Positions 10,297 to 22,250 of a stretch of 64,000 nt of DNA are shown piece after piece (within the stretch, counting starts at the first letter, position 1; every line of letters starts with the position of its first letter). The translations under genes and the position numbers were made by a program. Under the pieces are notes generated by a model. That model ran no database searches and had not been told where the DNA came from. It was given only the letters and a program-made list of their open reading frames with translations. The stretch spans positions 11,734,211 through 11,798,210 of the forward strand of contig CM075104.1 in NCBI GenBank assembly GCA_037576195.1, in the 5' to 3' direction. Source of the DNA: Phytoseiulus persimilis (taxonomy: Eukaryota; Arthropoda; Arachnida; Mesostigmata; Phytoseiidae).

Positions 10297-12045
10297 TTAC
10301 TTTCCAACTCTGGAGGGGTGATTCCGGTACCAATCTAGCCATTACTTTCCAACTCTGGAGGGGTGATTCCGAGACCAATATGGCCATTACTTTCCAACTC
10401 TGGAGGGGTGATTCTGAAAACAATCTGAGCATTACTTCCTAACTCTGGAGGGGTGATTCCGAGACCAATCTGAGCATTACTTTCTAACTCTGGAGGGGTG
10501 ATTCCGGGGTCAATCTGAGCATTACTTCTCAACTCTGGAGGGGTGATTCCGGTACCAATCTAGCCATTACTTTCCAACTCTGGAGGGGTGATTCCGGTAC
10601 CAATCTAGCCATTACTTTCCAACTCTGGAGGGGTGATTCCGGTACCAATCTAGCCATTACTTCCCAACTCTGGAGGGGTGATTCCGAGACCAATATGGCC
10701 ATTACTTTCCAACTCTGGAGGGGTGATTCTGAAACCAATCTGAGCATTACTTCCTAACTCTGGAGGGGTGATTCCGAGACCAATCTGAGCATTACTTTCT
10801 AACTCTGGAGGGGTGATTCCGGGGTCAATCTGAGCATTACTTTCCAACTCTGGAGGGATGATTCCGAGACCAATCTGACTATTACTTTCCAACTCTGGAG
10901 TGGTGATTCCGAGACCAGTCTGAGCATAACTTCTCAACCCTGGAGGGGTGATTCCGAGACCAATCTGCCCATTAGTTCCCAACTCTGGAGGGGTGATTCC
11001 GGGACCAATCTGAGCATTACTGTCCAACTCTGGAGGGGTGATTTCGGGACAAATCTGAACATTACTTTCCAACTCTGGAGGGGTGTTACCGAGACAAATC
11101 TGAACATCACTTTCCAACTCTGGAGGGGTGATTCCGAGACCAATCTGAGCATTACTTTCTAGCTCTGGAGGGGTGATTCCGGGGTCAATCTGAGCATTAC
11201 TTTTCAACTCTGGAGGGGTGATTCCGGTACCAATCTAGCCATTACTTTCCAACTCTGGAGGGGTGATTCCGAGACCAATATGGCCATTACTTTCCAACTC
11301 TGGAGGGGTGATTCTGAAAACAATCTGAGCATTACTTCCTAACTCTGGAGGGGTGATTCCGAGACCAATCTGAGCATTACTTTCTAACTCTGGAGGGGTG
11401 ATTCCGGGGTCAATCTGAGCATTACTTCTCAACTCTGGAGGGGTGATTCCGGTACCAATCTAGCCATTACTTTCCAACTCTGGAGGGGTGATTCCGAGAC
11501 CAATATGGCCATTACTTTCCAACTCTGGAGGGGTGATTCTGAAACCAATCTGAGCATTACTTCCTAACTCTGGAGGGGTGACTCCGAGACCAATCTGAGC
11601 ATTACTTTCTAGCTCTGGAGGGGTGATTCCGGGGTCAATCTGAGCATTACTTTTCAACTCTGGAGGGGTGATTCCGGTACCAATCTAGCCATTACTTTCC
11701 AACTCTGGAGGGGTGATTCCGAGACCAATATGGCCATTACTTTCCAACTCTGGAGGGGTGATTCTGAAAACAATCTGAGCATTACTTCCTAACTCTGGAG
11801 GGGTGATTCCGAGACCAATCTGAGCATTACTTTCTAACTCTGGAGGGGTGATTCCGGGGTCAATCTGAGCATTACTTTCCAACTCTGGAGGGGTGATTCT
11901 GAAACCAATCTGAGCATTACTTCCTAACTCTGGAGGGTTGTTACCGAGACAAATCTGGCCATTACTTTCCAACTCTGGAGGGGTCATTCCGGGGTCAATC
12001 TGAGCATTACTTCTCAACTCTGGAGGGGTGATTCTGGTACCAATC
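10297..12045. repeat. 45-bp satellite array, first block (about 39 units)
   Basis: Tandem 45-bp units read AACTCTGGAGGGGTGATTCC then a variable tract then ATTAC on the plus strand. They are more diverged than the hAT arrays. A five-unit higher-order repeat of 225 bp is visible, starting near 10315, 11224, 11449 and 11674, with the same order of variant units in each. Because 45 is divisible by three and the units lack stops, the array gives long open frames on both strands, which I do not treat as genes. Confidence 0.95.
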
Positions 12046-14657
12046 TTTTTTTTTTTTTTTTTTTTTTCGGGGACCAGGATCAAAAATGCGTGATGCAGAC
12101 CGAGCCACAGCCCCGCTCGGTACTGTGGGAGTCGCATACCCACTAAAAACCTAGTGTCTCCCCAACCTTCACTTTTCGGGTGAAGGTCCGCCACCCATGG
12201 CCGGAACTGCGTTGGCATTACTTCGTTACCATAGGAGCGGGAGTCGAAATTCTCAGCTCCTTATAACTACTCTACCCCAGACTACCTCCAATGTTGTCTG
12301 CCCGAGATGTCATGTGCTCCTTTTACCAAACGTGTCGTATCAAATGCTGTGTCAGGTGCCTGGGGCATTAACGCCTTCGCCAGTCCGGCCCGGGCGGACC
12401 GCCGACCCATCTTCAACGTCAACCCCAGACTCCCCCCCTTCCCTCCCGCCCGTTTCCAGTGGGTTGCTCCGGCGTCTTGGCGGAAGAACATCCCTTTCTA
12501 GCCGGAGAGTCCCTCCATGAACCACTGCTCTTCGCCTTTCTTCCCGTCTTACCTTTTCTCTCATGACGGCTTCAAAGAATCTCATCACTAGCGTGAATTG
12601 TTCCTGACCTTGCATGCCCCACTCCCACATCTCCCTGACTGTTTCCCCCATTGCATCCCCTCTTGTGACCCCTCGGGCCTCCGCCAACGCTGCACAACGG
12701 AGCACCGTATGATCAGCATCATCCGCGGCGCCAGAGTCGCAGAGAACGCAGACGTCCGACAGGGCTTTACCGATTCTGACCATGTAAGTCTGGAACTGAC
12801 CATGTCCAGTAATGACTTGCGTTGCCCCATAGCTTAGTTCCCCGTATTCACAATTAACCCACCCCTTGAGGTCCCTGATTATCTCTCGCGTTCGTTTCCC
12901 CTTTGACTCTCCAAGCAGTCCCACATCCCATTCCCTCTGCCATTCCCTCAAAGTATCCTCCCTCGCTTTTTCACGGCCCTCCCCTTGTTCTCCCCAACAC
13001 CTGGCCCTCTCAAAAGCCAGGAAGTCCCATGGAACCATCTTCGCGAGGACGAGGGCAGCCTCAGTCGAGACCGTGCTGTAAGCCCGGCTCACCCGAAGCG
13101 CCAGCGTCCTTTGAGCCGCTCTGATAGCCGTCCGAGCCCTCCGGGTCCTGAGTGCAAGGTGCGCCCACGCCGGGGCCGCGTACATTGCCGCCGACTCCGC
13201 AACCGAAGCCAGTAGGCGTCGCTGCCCATCCCGTACCCCGCCAACCCTCGGCATTAGCACTCCCAGCTTGCGTGCCGTTTCCCTTGCTCTCGCCATCACA
13301 TACTTAATATGCTCCCCTCCCGTGAGCCCACGATCCAACATCACCCCCAGATATTTAGCCCTCTCTACCAGATGGATTTCGGTCCCCCCCGAGCTCAGCT
13401 TGATCCCCTTTGCCCTTTTCTTCCCAATCAGATACAGTGCTTCAGTTTTGTGCGGCGCCAGCTCCAGACTTATTAGCCCCATCCATTCATGGATCATCCC
13501 CAATGCCAGATTCCCCACCCTTTGTACATCCCCTTCCGTTTTCCCAGTCACCATCAAGGCCAGGTCATCGGCGTACGCCAGCAGCTCGGCTCCCTTCGGC
13601 AGATCCAACCTCAGAACCCCATCATACGCAAGATTCCACAAAGTGGGTCCCAAAATGGAACCCTGCGGAACCCCCGCCGTGACTTTGTATACACCTCCGC
13701 CCGTGCTGATCCCCCTATCCCACAAATACGATGATATGATCCTCAACAGATACCCTGAGAACCCCCTATCCCCTAGCGCCTGCAAAATCTTCCCCCATTC
13801 CAGCGAATTGAAAGCATTTTTCACATCCAGCAAAACCAACAGAACGAAACCCCTTGTCTTTGTGCTTTTTGCCCTCTCCTGCACTGCCCTCTTCAGGACC
13901 CACCCTACAGCGTCAACTGTCGATAATCCCCTTCTGAACCCATATTGTTTCCCCGACAGAGCCCCCAGCTCCTCGATTTCCCCATGGACCCTTTCCACGA
14001 TAACTTTTTCGAAAAGTTTACCCATGGTATTTAGCAGGCATATCGGCCTGTGCCCCCCTCCTCCCGCTTTCGGTATCAAAACCAGCCTCGCGCTCTTCCA
14101 CTGCCCCGGAAAATCCCCCTCCCTCAACAGTCTATTGAACATTTCGCTCACCACTTTTGGCCATCTTTTGGCCAGGAGTTTTACCACTTCCGCTGGAACT
14201 CCGTCCGGCCCTGGCGCCTTGCCCTTCGCCAGTCCGTCGGCTGCCCGAATTATTTCCTGTGGACTAACCTCGTGAGCCAGCTCCACATTTCCCCATCTCC
14301 CATTCCTCCCGTATGTACAGTCCCCTCTTTCATGGCGCTCCGGGAAAAGCTCCAGAATGGTTTTCCATAGCCTATCCTGTGCCATCTCAGGCCCTTTGCT
14401 CTTAAGTTTCCCCATGACAACCTTATACGGTGTTCCCCATAAGTCCCTCTCCACTTCCCCAATCAGTTCCTTCCAGGTCCTCACCTTGCTTCTTCTAATC
14501 CCCGCCCTTAGTTCTGCTCTGGCTTCCCTATACTTGATCATATGTGCCAAGAGGGTGGCCCTCCCTTCTTCCCCCCTGTCTCTACGTCCTAGCCAGCTAG
14601 CCGTCCTACTGGCAGTTCTCTGTAGCCGGATGCTTTGTAGTAGCCATTTGCTGTAGC
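12046..14657 (-). mobile_element. R1-type LINE copy c inserted in the satellite, with poly(A) tail
   Basis: A 22-nt T run at 12046-12067 on the plus strand is the poly(A) tail of a minus-strand LINE. It is followed by a 3' UTR (12068-12351) and ORF2 (to about 14656). Both ends abut the 45-mer array: CCAATC precedes the T run and TAGCCATTAC follows the 5' junction. Those two motifs are adjacent in intact satellite units. The element is 5' truncated in the EN-RT linker. Some TAGCCATT filler is duplicated at the 5' junction. Confidence 0.93.
12352..14656 (-). CDS. R1-type ORF2 fragment with intact reverse transcriptase
   Basis: The frame is open over the whole LINE part, with no stop or shift. 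It also reads on into satellite upstream, which I exclude. It lacks the endonuclease domain. It carries the linker (LQRTASRTASW), RT motif A (LLDVKNAFNSLEW), motif B (GVPQGSILGPTLWN), the catalytic motif C (YADDLALMV), the post-RT region (VAESAAMYAAPAWAHLAL) and a C-terminal CCHC finger (CVLCDSG...HTVLRC). It ends in a charged tail at 12352. The RT residues look competent, but with the endonuclease missing and no native start this copy should not move on its own. Confidence 0.9.
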
Positions 14658-17600
14658 CATTACTTTCCAACTCTGGAGGGGTGATTCCGAGACCAATATG
14701 GCCATTACTTTCCAACTCTGGAGGGGTGATTCTGAAACCAATCTGAGCATTACTTCCTAACTCTGGAGGGGTGATTCCGAGACCAATCTGAGCATTACTT
14801 TCTAACTCTGGAGGGGTGATTCCGAGACCAAAATGGCCATTACTTTCCAACTCTGGAGGGGTGATTCTGAAACCAATCTGAGCATTACTTCCTGACTCTG
14901 GAGGGGTGTTACCGAGACAAATCTGGCCATTACTTTCCAACTCTGGAGGGGTGATTCCGGGGTCAATCTGAGCATCACTTCCCAACTCTGGGAGGTGATT
15001 CCGAGACAAATCTGAACATTACTTTCCAACTCTGGAGGGGTGATTCCGAGACCAATCTGGCTATTCCTTTCCAACTCTGGAGGGGTGATTCTGAGACCAA
15101 TCTGAGCATTACTTCCCAACTCTGGAGGGGTGATTCCGGTACCAATCTAGCCATTTCTTTCCAACTCTGGAGGGGTGATTCCGAGACCAATCTGGCCATT
15201 ACTTTCCAACTCTGGAGGGGTGATTCCGGGGTCAATCTGAGCATCACTTCCCAACTCTGGGAGGTGATTCCGAGACAAATCTGAACATTACTTTCCAACT
15301 CTGGAGGGGTGATTCCGAGACCAATCTGAGCATTACTATCCAACTCTGGAGGGGTGATTCCGGGGTCAACCTGAGCATTACTTTCCAGCTCTGGAGGGGT
15401 GATTCTGGGGCCAATGTGAGAATTACTTTCAAACTCTGGAGCGGTGATTCCGAGACCAATCTGGCCATTACTTTCCAACTCTGGAGGGGTGATTCCGGTA
15501 CCAATCTAGCCATTACTTTCCAACTCTGGAGGGATGATTCCGAGACCAATCTGGCCATTACTTTCCAACTCTGGAGGGGTGATTCTGAGACCAATCTGGC
15601 CATTACTTTCCAACTCTGGAGGGGTGATTCCGAGACCAATCTGAGCATTACTTTCTAGCTCTGGAGGGGTGATTCCGGGGTCAATCTGAGCATTACTTCT
15701 CAACTCTGGAGGGGTGATTCCGGTACCAATCTAGCCATTACTTTCCAACTCTGGAGGGGTGATTCCGAGACCAATATGGCCATTACTTTCCAACTCTGGA
15801 GGGGTGATTCTGAAACCAATCTGAGCATTACTTCCTAACTCTGGAGGGGTGATTCCGAGACCAATCTGAGCATTACTTTCTAACTCTGGAGGGGTGATTC
15901 CGAGACCAAAATGGCCATTACTTTCCAACTCTGGAGGGGTGATTCTGAAACCAATCTGAGCATTACTTCCTAACTCTGGAGGGGTGTTACCGAGACAAAT
16001 CTGGCCATTACTTTCCAACTCTGGAGGGGGGATTCCGTGGTCAATCTGAGCATCACTTCCCAACTCTGGGAGGTGATTCCGAGACCAATCTGAACATTAC
16101 CTTCCAACTCTGGAGGGGTGATTCCGAGACCAATCTGGCTATTACTTTCCAACTCTGGAGGGGTGATTCTGAGACCAATCTGAGCATTACTTCCCAACTC
16201 TGGAGGGGTGATTCCGGTACCAATCTAGCCATTACTTTCCAACTCTGGAGGGGTGATTCCGAGACCAATCTGGCCATTACTTTCCAACTCTGGAGGGGTG
16301 ATTCCGGGGTCAATCTGAGCATCACTTCGCAACTCTGGGAGGTGATTCCGAGACAAATCTGAACATTACTTTCCAACTCTGGAGGGGTGATTCCGAGACC
16401 AATCTGAGCATTACTATCCAACTCTGGAGGGGTGATTCCGGGGTCAACCTGAGCATTACTTTCCAGCTCTGGAGGGGTGATTCTGGGGCCAATGTGAGAA
16501 TTACTTTCAAACTCTGGAGCGGTGATTCCGAGACCAATCTGGCCATTACTTTCCAACTCTGGAGGGGTGATTCCGGTACCAATCTAGCCATTACTTTCCA
16601 ACTCTGGAGGGGTGATTCCGAGACCAATCTGGCCATTACTTTCCAACTCTGGAGGGGTGATTCTGAGACCAATCTGAGCATTACTTCCCAACTCTGGAGG
16701 GGTGATTCCGGTACCAATCTAGCCATTACTCTCCAACTCTGGAGGGGTGATTCCGAGACCAATCTGGCTATTACTTTCCAACTCTGGAGGGGTGATTCTG
16801 AGACCAATCTGAGCATTACTTCCCAACTCTGGAGGGGTGATTCCGGTACCAATCTAGCCATTACTATCCAACTCTGGAGGGGTGATTCCGAGACCAATCT
16901 GGCCATTACTTTCCAACTCTGGAGGGGTGATTCCGGTACCAATCTAGCCATTACTTTCCAACTCTGGAGGGGTGATTCTGAGACCAATCTGAGCATTACT
17001 TCCCAACTCTGGAGGGGTGATTCCGGTTCCAATCTAGCCATTACTTTCCAACTCTGGAGGGGTGATTCCGGTACCAATCTAGCCATTACTTTCCAACTCT
17101 GGAGGGGTGATTCCGAGACCAATCTGGCTATTACTTTCCAACTCTGGAGGGGTGATTCTGAGACCAATCTAGCCATTACTTTCCAACTCTGGAGGGGTGA
17201 TTCCGAGACCAATCTGGCTATTACTTTCCAACTCTGGAGGGGTGATTCTGAGACCAATCTAGCCATTACTTTCCAACTCTGGAGGGGTGATTCCGAGACC
17301 AATCTGGCCATTACTTTCCAACTCTGGAGGGGTGATTCCGGGGTCAATCTGAGCATCACTTCCCAACTCTGGGAGGTGATTCCGAGACAAATCTGAACAT
17401 TACTTTCCAACTCTGGAGGGGTGATTCCGAGACCAATCTGAGCATTACTTTCCGACTCTGGAGGGGTGATTCCGGGGTCAACCTGAGCATTACTTTCCAG
17501 CTCTGGAGGGGTGATTCCGGGGTCAATCTGAGCATTACTTCTCAACTCTGGAGGGGTGATCCCGGTACCAATCTAGCCATTACTTTCCAACTCTGGAGGG

Positions 17601-18978
17601 GTGATTCCGAGACCAATATGGCCGTTACTTTCCAACTCTGGAGGGGTGATTCTGAGACCAATCTGGCCATTACTTTCCAACTCTGGAGGGGTGATTCCGG
17701 TACCAATCTAGCCATTACTTTCCAACTCTGGAGGGGTGATTCCGAGACCAATCTGGCCATTACTTTCCAACTCTGGAGGGGTGATTCCGGGGTCAATCTG
17801 AGCATCACTTCCCAACTCTGGGAGGTGATTCCGAGACAAATCTGAGCATTACTTTCCAACTCTGGAGGGGTGATTCCGAGACCAATCTGAGCATTACTTT
17901 CCGACTCTGGAGGGGTGATTCCGGTACCAATCTAGCCATTACTTTCCAACTCTGGAGGGGTGATTCCGGTACCAATCTAGCCATTACTTTCCAACTCTGG
18001 AGGGGTGATTCCGAGACCAATCTGGCTATTACTTTCCAACTCTGGAGGGGTGATTCTGAGACCAATCTGGCTATTACTTTCCAACTCTGGAGGGGTGATT
18101 CCGGTACCAATCTCGCCATTACTTTCCAACTCTGGAGGGGTGATTCCGAGACCAATCTGGCCATTACTTTCCAACTCTGGAGGGGTGATTCCGGGGTCAA
18201 TCTGAGCATCACTTCCCAACTCTGGGAGGTGATTCCGAGACAAATCTGAACATTACTTTCCAACTCTGGAGGGGTGATTCCGAGACCAATCTGAGCATTA
18301 CTTTCCGACTCTGGAGGGGTGATTCCGGGGTCAACCTGAGCATTACTTTCCAGCTCTGGAGGGGTGATTCCGGGGTCAATCTGAGCATTACTCCTCAACT
18401 CTGGAGGGGTGATCCCGGTACCAATCTAGCCATTACTTTCCAACTCTGGAGGGGTGATTCCGAGACCAATATGGCCGTTACTTTCCAACTCTGGAGGGGT
18501 GATTCTGAGACCAATCTGGCCATTACTTTCCAACTCTGGAGGGGTGATTCCGAGACCAATATGGCCGTTACTTTCCAACTCTGGAGGGGTGATTCTGAGA
18601 CCAATCTGGCCATCACTTTCCAACTCTGGAGGGGTGATTCCGAGACCAATCTGGCCATTACTTTCCAACTCTGGAGGTGTGATTCTGAGACCAATCTGGC
18701 CATTACTTTCCAACTCTGGAGGGGTGATTCTGAGACCAATCTGAGCATTACTTCTCAACTCTGGAGGGGTGATTCCGGTACCAATCTGAGCATACTTTTC
18801 CAAGTCTGGAGAGGTGATTCCGAGACCAATCGACTATCACTTTCCGAGTCTGGAGGTGTGATCTCGAGACATATCTAACCATACTTTTCAAAACCTGGAG
18901 GGGTGATTCCGGGACCAATCTGACCATGCTTCTCCGAATCTGGAGAGGTGATTACGAGACCGATCTGACCATACTCCT
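14658..18978. repeat. 45-bp satellite array, second block (about 95 units)
   Basis: This continues the array interrupted by LINE copy c. Most units are 45 bp, but a 42-bp variant with CTCTGGGAGGTGATTCC recurs near 14985, 15255, 16335, 17365, 17815 and 18215. Those spacings are mostly whole multiples of the unit, so higher-order copies are present. Within 16500-17400 two-unit alternations (GAGACC then GGTACC variants) dominate. Units near the right edge (18780-18970) are increasingly diverged and drift towards the CTGACCATAC variant seen elsewhere in the window. Confidence 0.95.
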
Positions 18979-19167
18979 CAAAACCATGATGCTGACCCAG
19001 TGAAGAGAGAGTGAAGTGCCTCGATTCCTGGGCAGGATCCCATCGAGAGTCGGTGGCCACTCCCGAAGGTCTCATGACACTACATGTAAGGCAATGTGTG
19101 TCTGTCAGCAGTAGACTCCCGAAGCAAGGGACGGGTCGGCCAGCGTAGTCGGCCGAAGGCCGGCTAG
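18979..19167. repeat. Interspersed repeat with a 3' hairpin, copy 1
   Basis: The segment begins CAAAACCATGATGCTGACCC within a 45-mer unit and ends at a short hairpin, GTCGGCC-GAA-GGCCGGC, followed by CTAG. A shorter copy is at 37127-37232 in the same satellite context, ending in the same hairpin followed by CTGG. A CTRR end after a hairpin recalls Helitron 3' ends, but the hairpin is closer to the end than usual and I see no helicase. The identity remains open. Confidence 0.55.
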
Positions 19168-19345
19168 TAGAATATATGGGGGTGATTCCAGTACCAATCT
19201 GACCATACTTTTCCAAACCCGGAGGGGTGATTCCGGGATCCATCTGACCATATTCCTTGGAGTCTCCGGAGGTTATTCCCGGGTCGAATCTGACCATACG
19301 TCCCGGAACCTAGAGAGGTGATTACGGCGTCGACCTGACCACTTT
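19168..19345. repeat. Degenerate 45-mer units at the satellite edge
   Basis: Four or so diverged units with the GTGATTCC and TCTGACCATAC cores extend the array to about 19345. They resemble the variants at 40200-40900 more than the main array. Confidence 0.8.
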
Positions 19346-19584
19346 TTTCAAAGTGGAGGTAATCACTCTGATTGAGGAAGATGGGAGGGAGGAAATCATC
19401 AGATCGTTCAACGATTCACCTCGTCACGAAGGAGAGGCGCTTCCTGCCCACGAAGAGCCTCCGGTTGGAGCAGTACCTCGATATCCGGCGATGGACCATT
19501 ACTGGTCAGTATTTGGCCCATAACTAGTGGGTGGCCCAAAACTGGTAAGTGGCCCAAAACTGGTAAGTAATGGTAAGTACTTTT
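19346..19584. other. Gap before the gypsy fragment, with a short tandem duplication
   Basis: The plus strand is open from about 19360 to 19527 with no family resemblance I can name. From 19499 to 19580 the sequence is made of imperfect repeats of GTGGCCCAAAACTGGTAAG. These sit exactly where the gypsy pol frame begins and may be a repair scar at its 5' truncation. Confidence 0.5.
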
Positions 19585-21917
19585 ACCCTACATGAAGTCA
19601 GGCAGTTTTTGGGTCTCGCGAGCTTTTTCCGAAGATTCGTGGGGGGCTTTGCTGGAACCGCGCATCCTCTGACAGAGATGCTCAAGAAGGGTGCAGAGTT
19701 CGTGTGGAACAGCGAGGCGGATGACGCTTTCAAAACGTTGAAGAGGAAGTTGGTGGACGAGCCGATCCTAGTGAAATTCGAGTCTGGCAGGCCTACAGAG
19801 CTGCACTGCGACGCCAGCCATCGGGGCCTCGGTGGGTTACTGTTCCAAGTGACTCCAGACGGAACACGCCGGCTGGTGTACGCCATAAGCCGGAAGTTGT
19901 CAGCGGCCGAAAAAGGATACCACTCCACGAAACTGGAGCAGCTTGCGGTTGTCTGGTGTCTAGAAAGACTAAGACATTACTTATTCGGGCTGCACTTCAC
20001 AATATATTCAGACTGCTTCGCGGTGACCTCATTAGGCAAAACTCCACATCGGCACAGGCGGCGAGATGGCTGGATAAGCTGTCGGAATTCGGCTACGAAA
20101 TCCAACACCGGCCGGGAGAGAAAATGCAGCACGCCGATGCGCTCAGCAGGAACCCGGTGGAAGAGACTGAAGTTGAATTAGAGGAATCAACGGAAATTCT
20201 CGAGAAAAGAGTCATGATCACGGTTGCTGAGACGGATCAGATCGCCATGATCCAGGGTCAAGATGAGACGATCAGAGACAAGGTGGCGCTGCTGAAGAAA
20301 CCAGAGAAGGAGCGTACGATTCGAGAACGGAGTCAGACGCAGCCGCTCGTTCTAGAAAACGGAATTCTGTACAAGGAGGTCCAACATGGGGAGAACTTGA
20401 AACGGCTGTTCGTGCTACCGGATGCCATGCGAATATACATCTGCGTGATGATGCACGAAAAGGCGGGCCATGATGGCGAACAGAAAACCAGTAAACTCAT
20501 CTTGGAGCGGTTCTGGTTCCCCAAGCTGAGGCAGTATGTCAAGCAGCATGTTAGGTCGTGTATAGAATGTGTCTTCAACAAGGAGCCAAGTGGCCGGCAG
20601 GAGGGTCTTCTAAACCCAATACCTCCGGGGAAACGACCTTTCGAGATGGTGTTCATCGACCACCTAGGGCCGCTACCCAGGTCCAGCGGAAAAGAGCACA
20701 TAATCGTTCTGGTTTGTAATCTGACCAAGTTTGTTCTGTTGGAGGCGGTGGAATCCACGGCGAAGGGGCCAGCGCTTCGATTCGTGGAGAACTTCATCCT
20801 GCGATTTGGTCCACCCGAGATTTTGGTTTCTGATCGCGGTTCTGCGTTCACCTCCAAGGACTTCGCAGGGTTGCTGCGGAAGCACCTCGTAAAGCACGTT
20901 CTAACGTCAACCCAGGACGCGCGTGCCAACGGACAGGTCGAGCGCTTGAACAAAGAGATCGCTCGGGTCCTGAGGACAATATGCACTAAGGAAGGGCACG
21001 AGGACTGGGCGGAACGATTGCCGGAGGCAGAAGCAAACATCAACCAAGTGCCCTCCAAGAGCACTGGTCGGAGTCCATTTGAAGTGTTGTTCGGATATCT
21101 CCCAGCGAAGGACAACTTGTCGAAGTTCGTGGACGGCAAGCAGTCGGAAATGACATGGAAGCCACCTGTAGAGATCCAGGAACAAGTCGGACGAGAAATT
21201 TCGAGGTCGCAAGCAGACAACGCCAAGCACTTCGACAAGAGCAAGAAACCGCATCTGATTCGATTCGACGTGGGTGACGTCGTCGTCGTCAGGAGGTCGC
21301 CCGCGGCGACCGGGGAACCCACAAAACTACAGGCGAAGTACCGCGGTCCCATGGTCGTTGTCGAGATATTACCTAAAGATACCTATCGCATTACCACGCT
21401 TACTAGTTCTAGGTATATCACAACTGCCCACTGTTCTCAGCTAAGACTATACAAACTAGCCAGAGATGAAGGTCTAACAGTCTCGCAGGATGACAGCGAA
21501 GATGCGGAGCTGGAGGTCACTCCTGATGAATCAGCCAGACGGTCACAACAACCACTGAGCAGTGGCGCACTGGAGAGTTCGAGTCAGGCCATGAGTTTTG
21601 AAGGAGAAAGTTTCCGCAGCGCTCGATCTACAGCTTCCACGATCCTGGAAGGGGATGACTCAGCGACGGATGAAGCGAGTTCCGGAGGCGTGTCGATCGT
21701 GGACCATCGAGGATCCAGCGAGGAGCGAGCCCATGAGAAGCCGATCCCGGGTGCGTTCGAGATCTGCGGCACTGGATCGGCGGAAGAAATGACGGATGAG
21801 ACCGCAGACCGAGAGCATGAGGAACCCACGACGTCAACGCCTGTAACGGAGCCAGTTCCGAGACAATCCCAGAGAGTATGCCGGAGGCCGGATGTCTATG
21901 GGCGTTGGTACAGATAG
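19585..21917 (+). pseudogene. Ty3/gypsy pol fragment 1 (RNase H and integrase), 5' truncated
   Basis: The frame opens in the end of reverse transcriptase (VRQFLGLASFFRRF), passes through RNase H (LHCDASHRGLGG, YSDCFAVTS), and shifts frame near 20035. It then runs unbroken to 21917. The second part has the integrase zinc finger (HEKAGH...CIEC) and the DDE residues in FIDHLGP, VSDRGSAF and GQVERLNKE, followed by a long acidic C-terminal tail. Catalytic integrase residues are intact. Gag, protease and most of RT are missing, and a single-base shift breaks RNase H, so the copy is dead. The C-terminal tail after about 21480 has no recognised domain. Confidence 0.88.
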
Positions 21918-22250
21918 AATTGTCAGACGTAAGTTGTCAGCGATCGTGATGCCGCGATATTCGGTGAAGGTTCTGATCTCAAGGCTTAGGGCAGGTCTAT
22001 CAGTTCGTTGATGTGGTCATCAACAACGTCAGAATGGTCGAATGTCAGGGCCAGAAAGAATCACGCGCGCATCACCCATTTTTGAGGAGCCCGCCACGGC
22101 GGCAGTGGAGAGGAGTTATTGGAATAAAGAATATGATGAAGAAGAGAGTGTGTGTGCGACTTAGCACGAGTACGAGGAAAAACTCCGGTGTCCTCCTTGT
22201 CTAGCCGAAGGGCGAAAGCCTCCCATTCCTCACGTACCCAAAGTTAGTGC
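21918..22250. other. Non-coding stretch between two gypsy fragments; possible 3' LTR remnant
   Basis: This follows directly on the stop codon of gypsy fragment 1 and contains an AATAAA at about 22122, as expected for a 3' LTR. I cannot see a matching LTR or clear TG...CA ends. It ends at the abrupt start of gypsy fragment 2. Confidence 0.4.

Noticed and set aside
13268..14275. A 335-residue plus-strand ORF
   Set aside because: It is exactly antisense to the conserved reverse transcriptase core of LINE copy c.
16322..17545. A 407-residue minus-strand ORF and a 300-residue plus-strand ORF over the satellite
   Set aside because: Same cause: stop-free 15-codon units. Treated as satellite.
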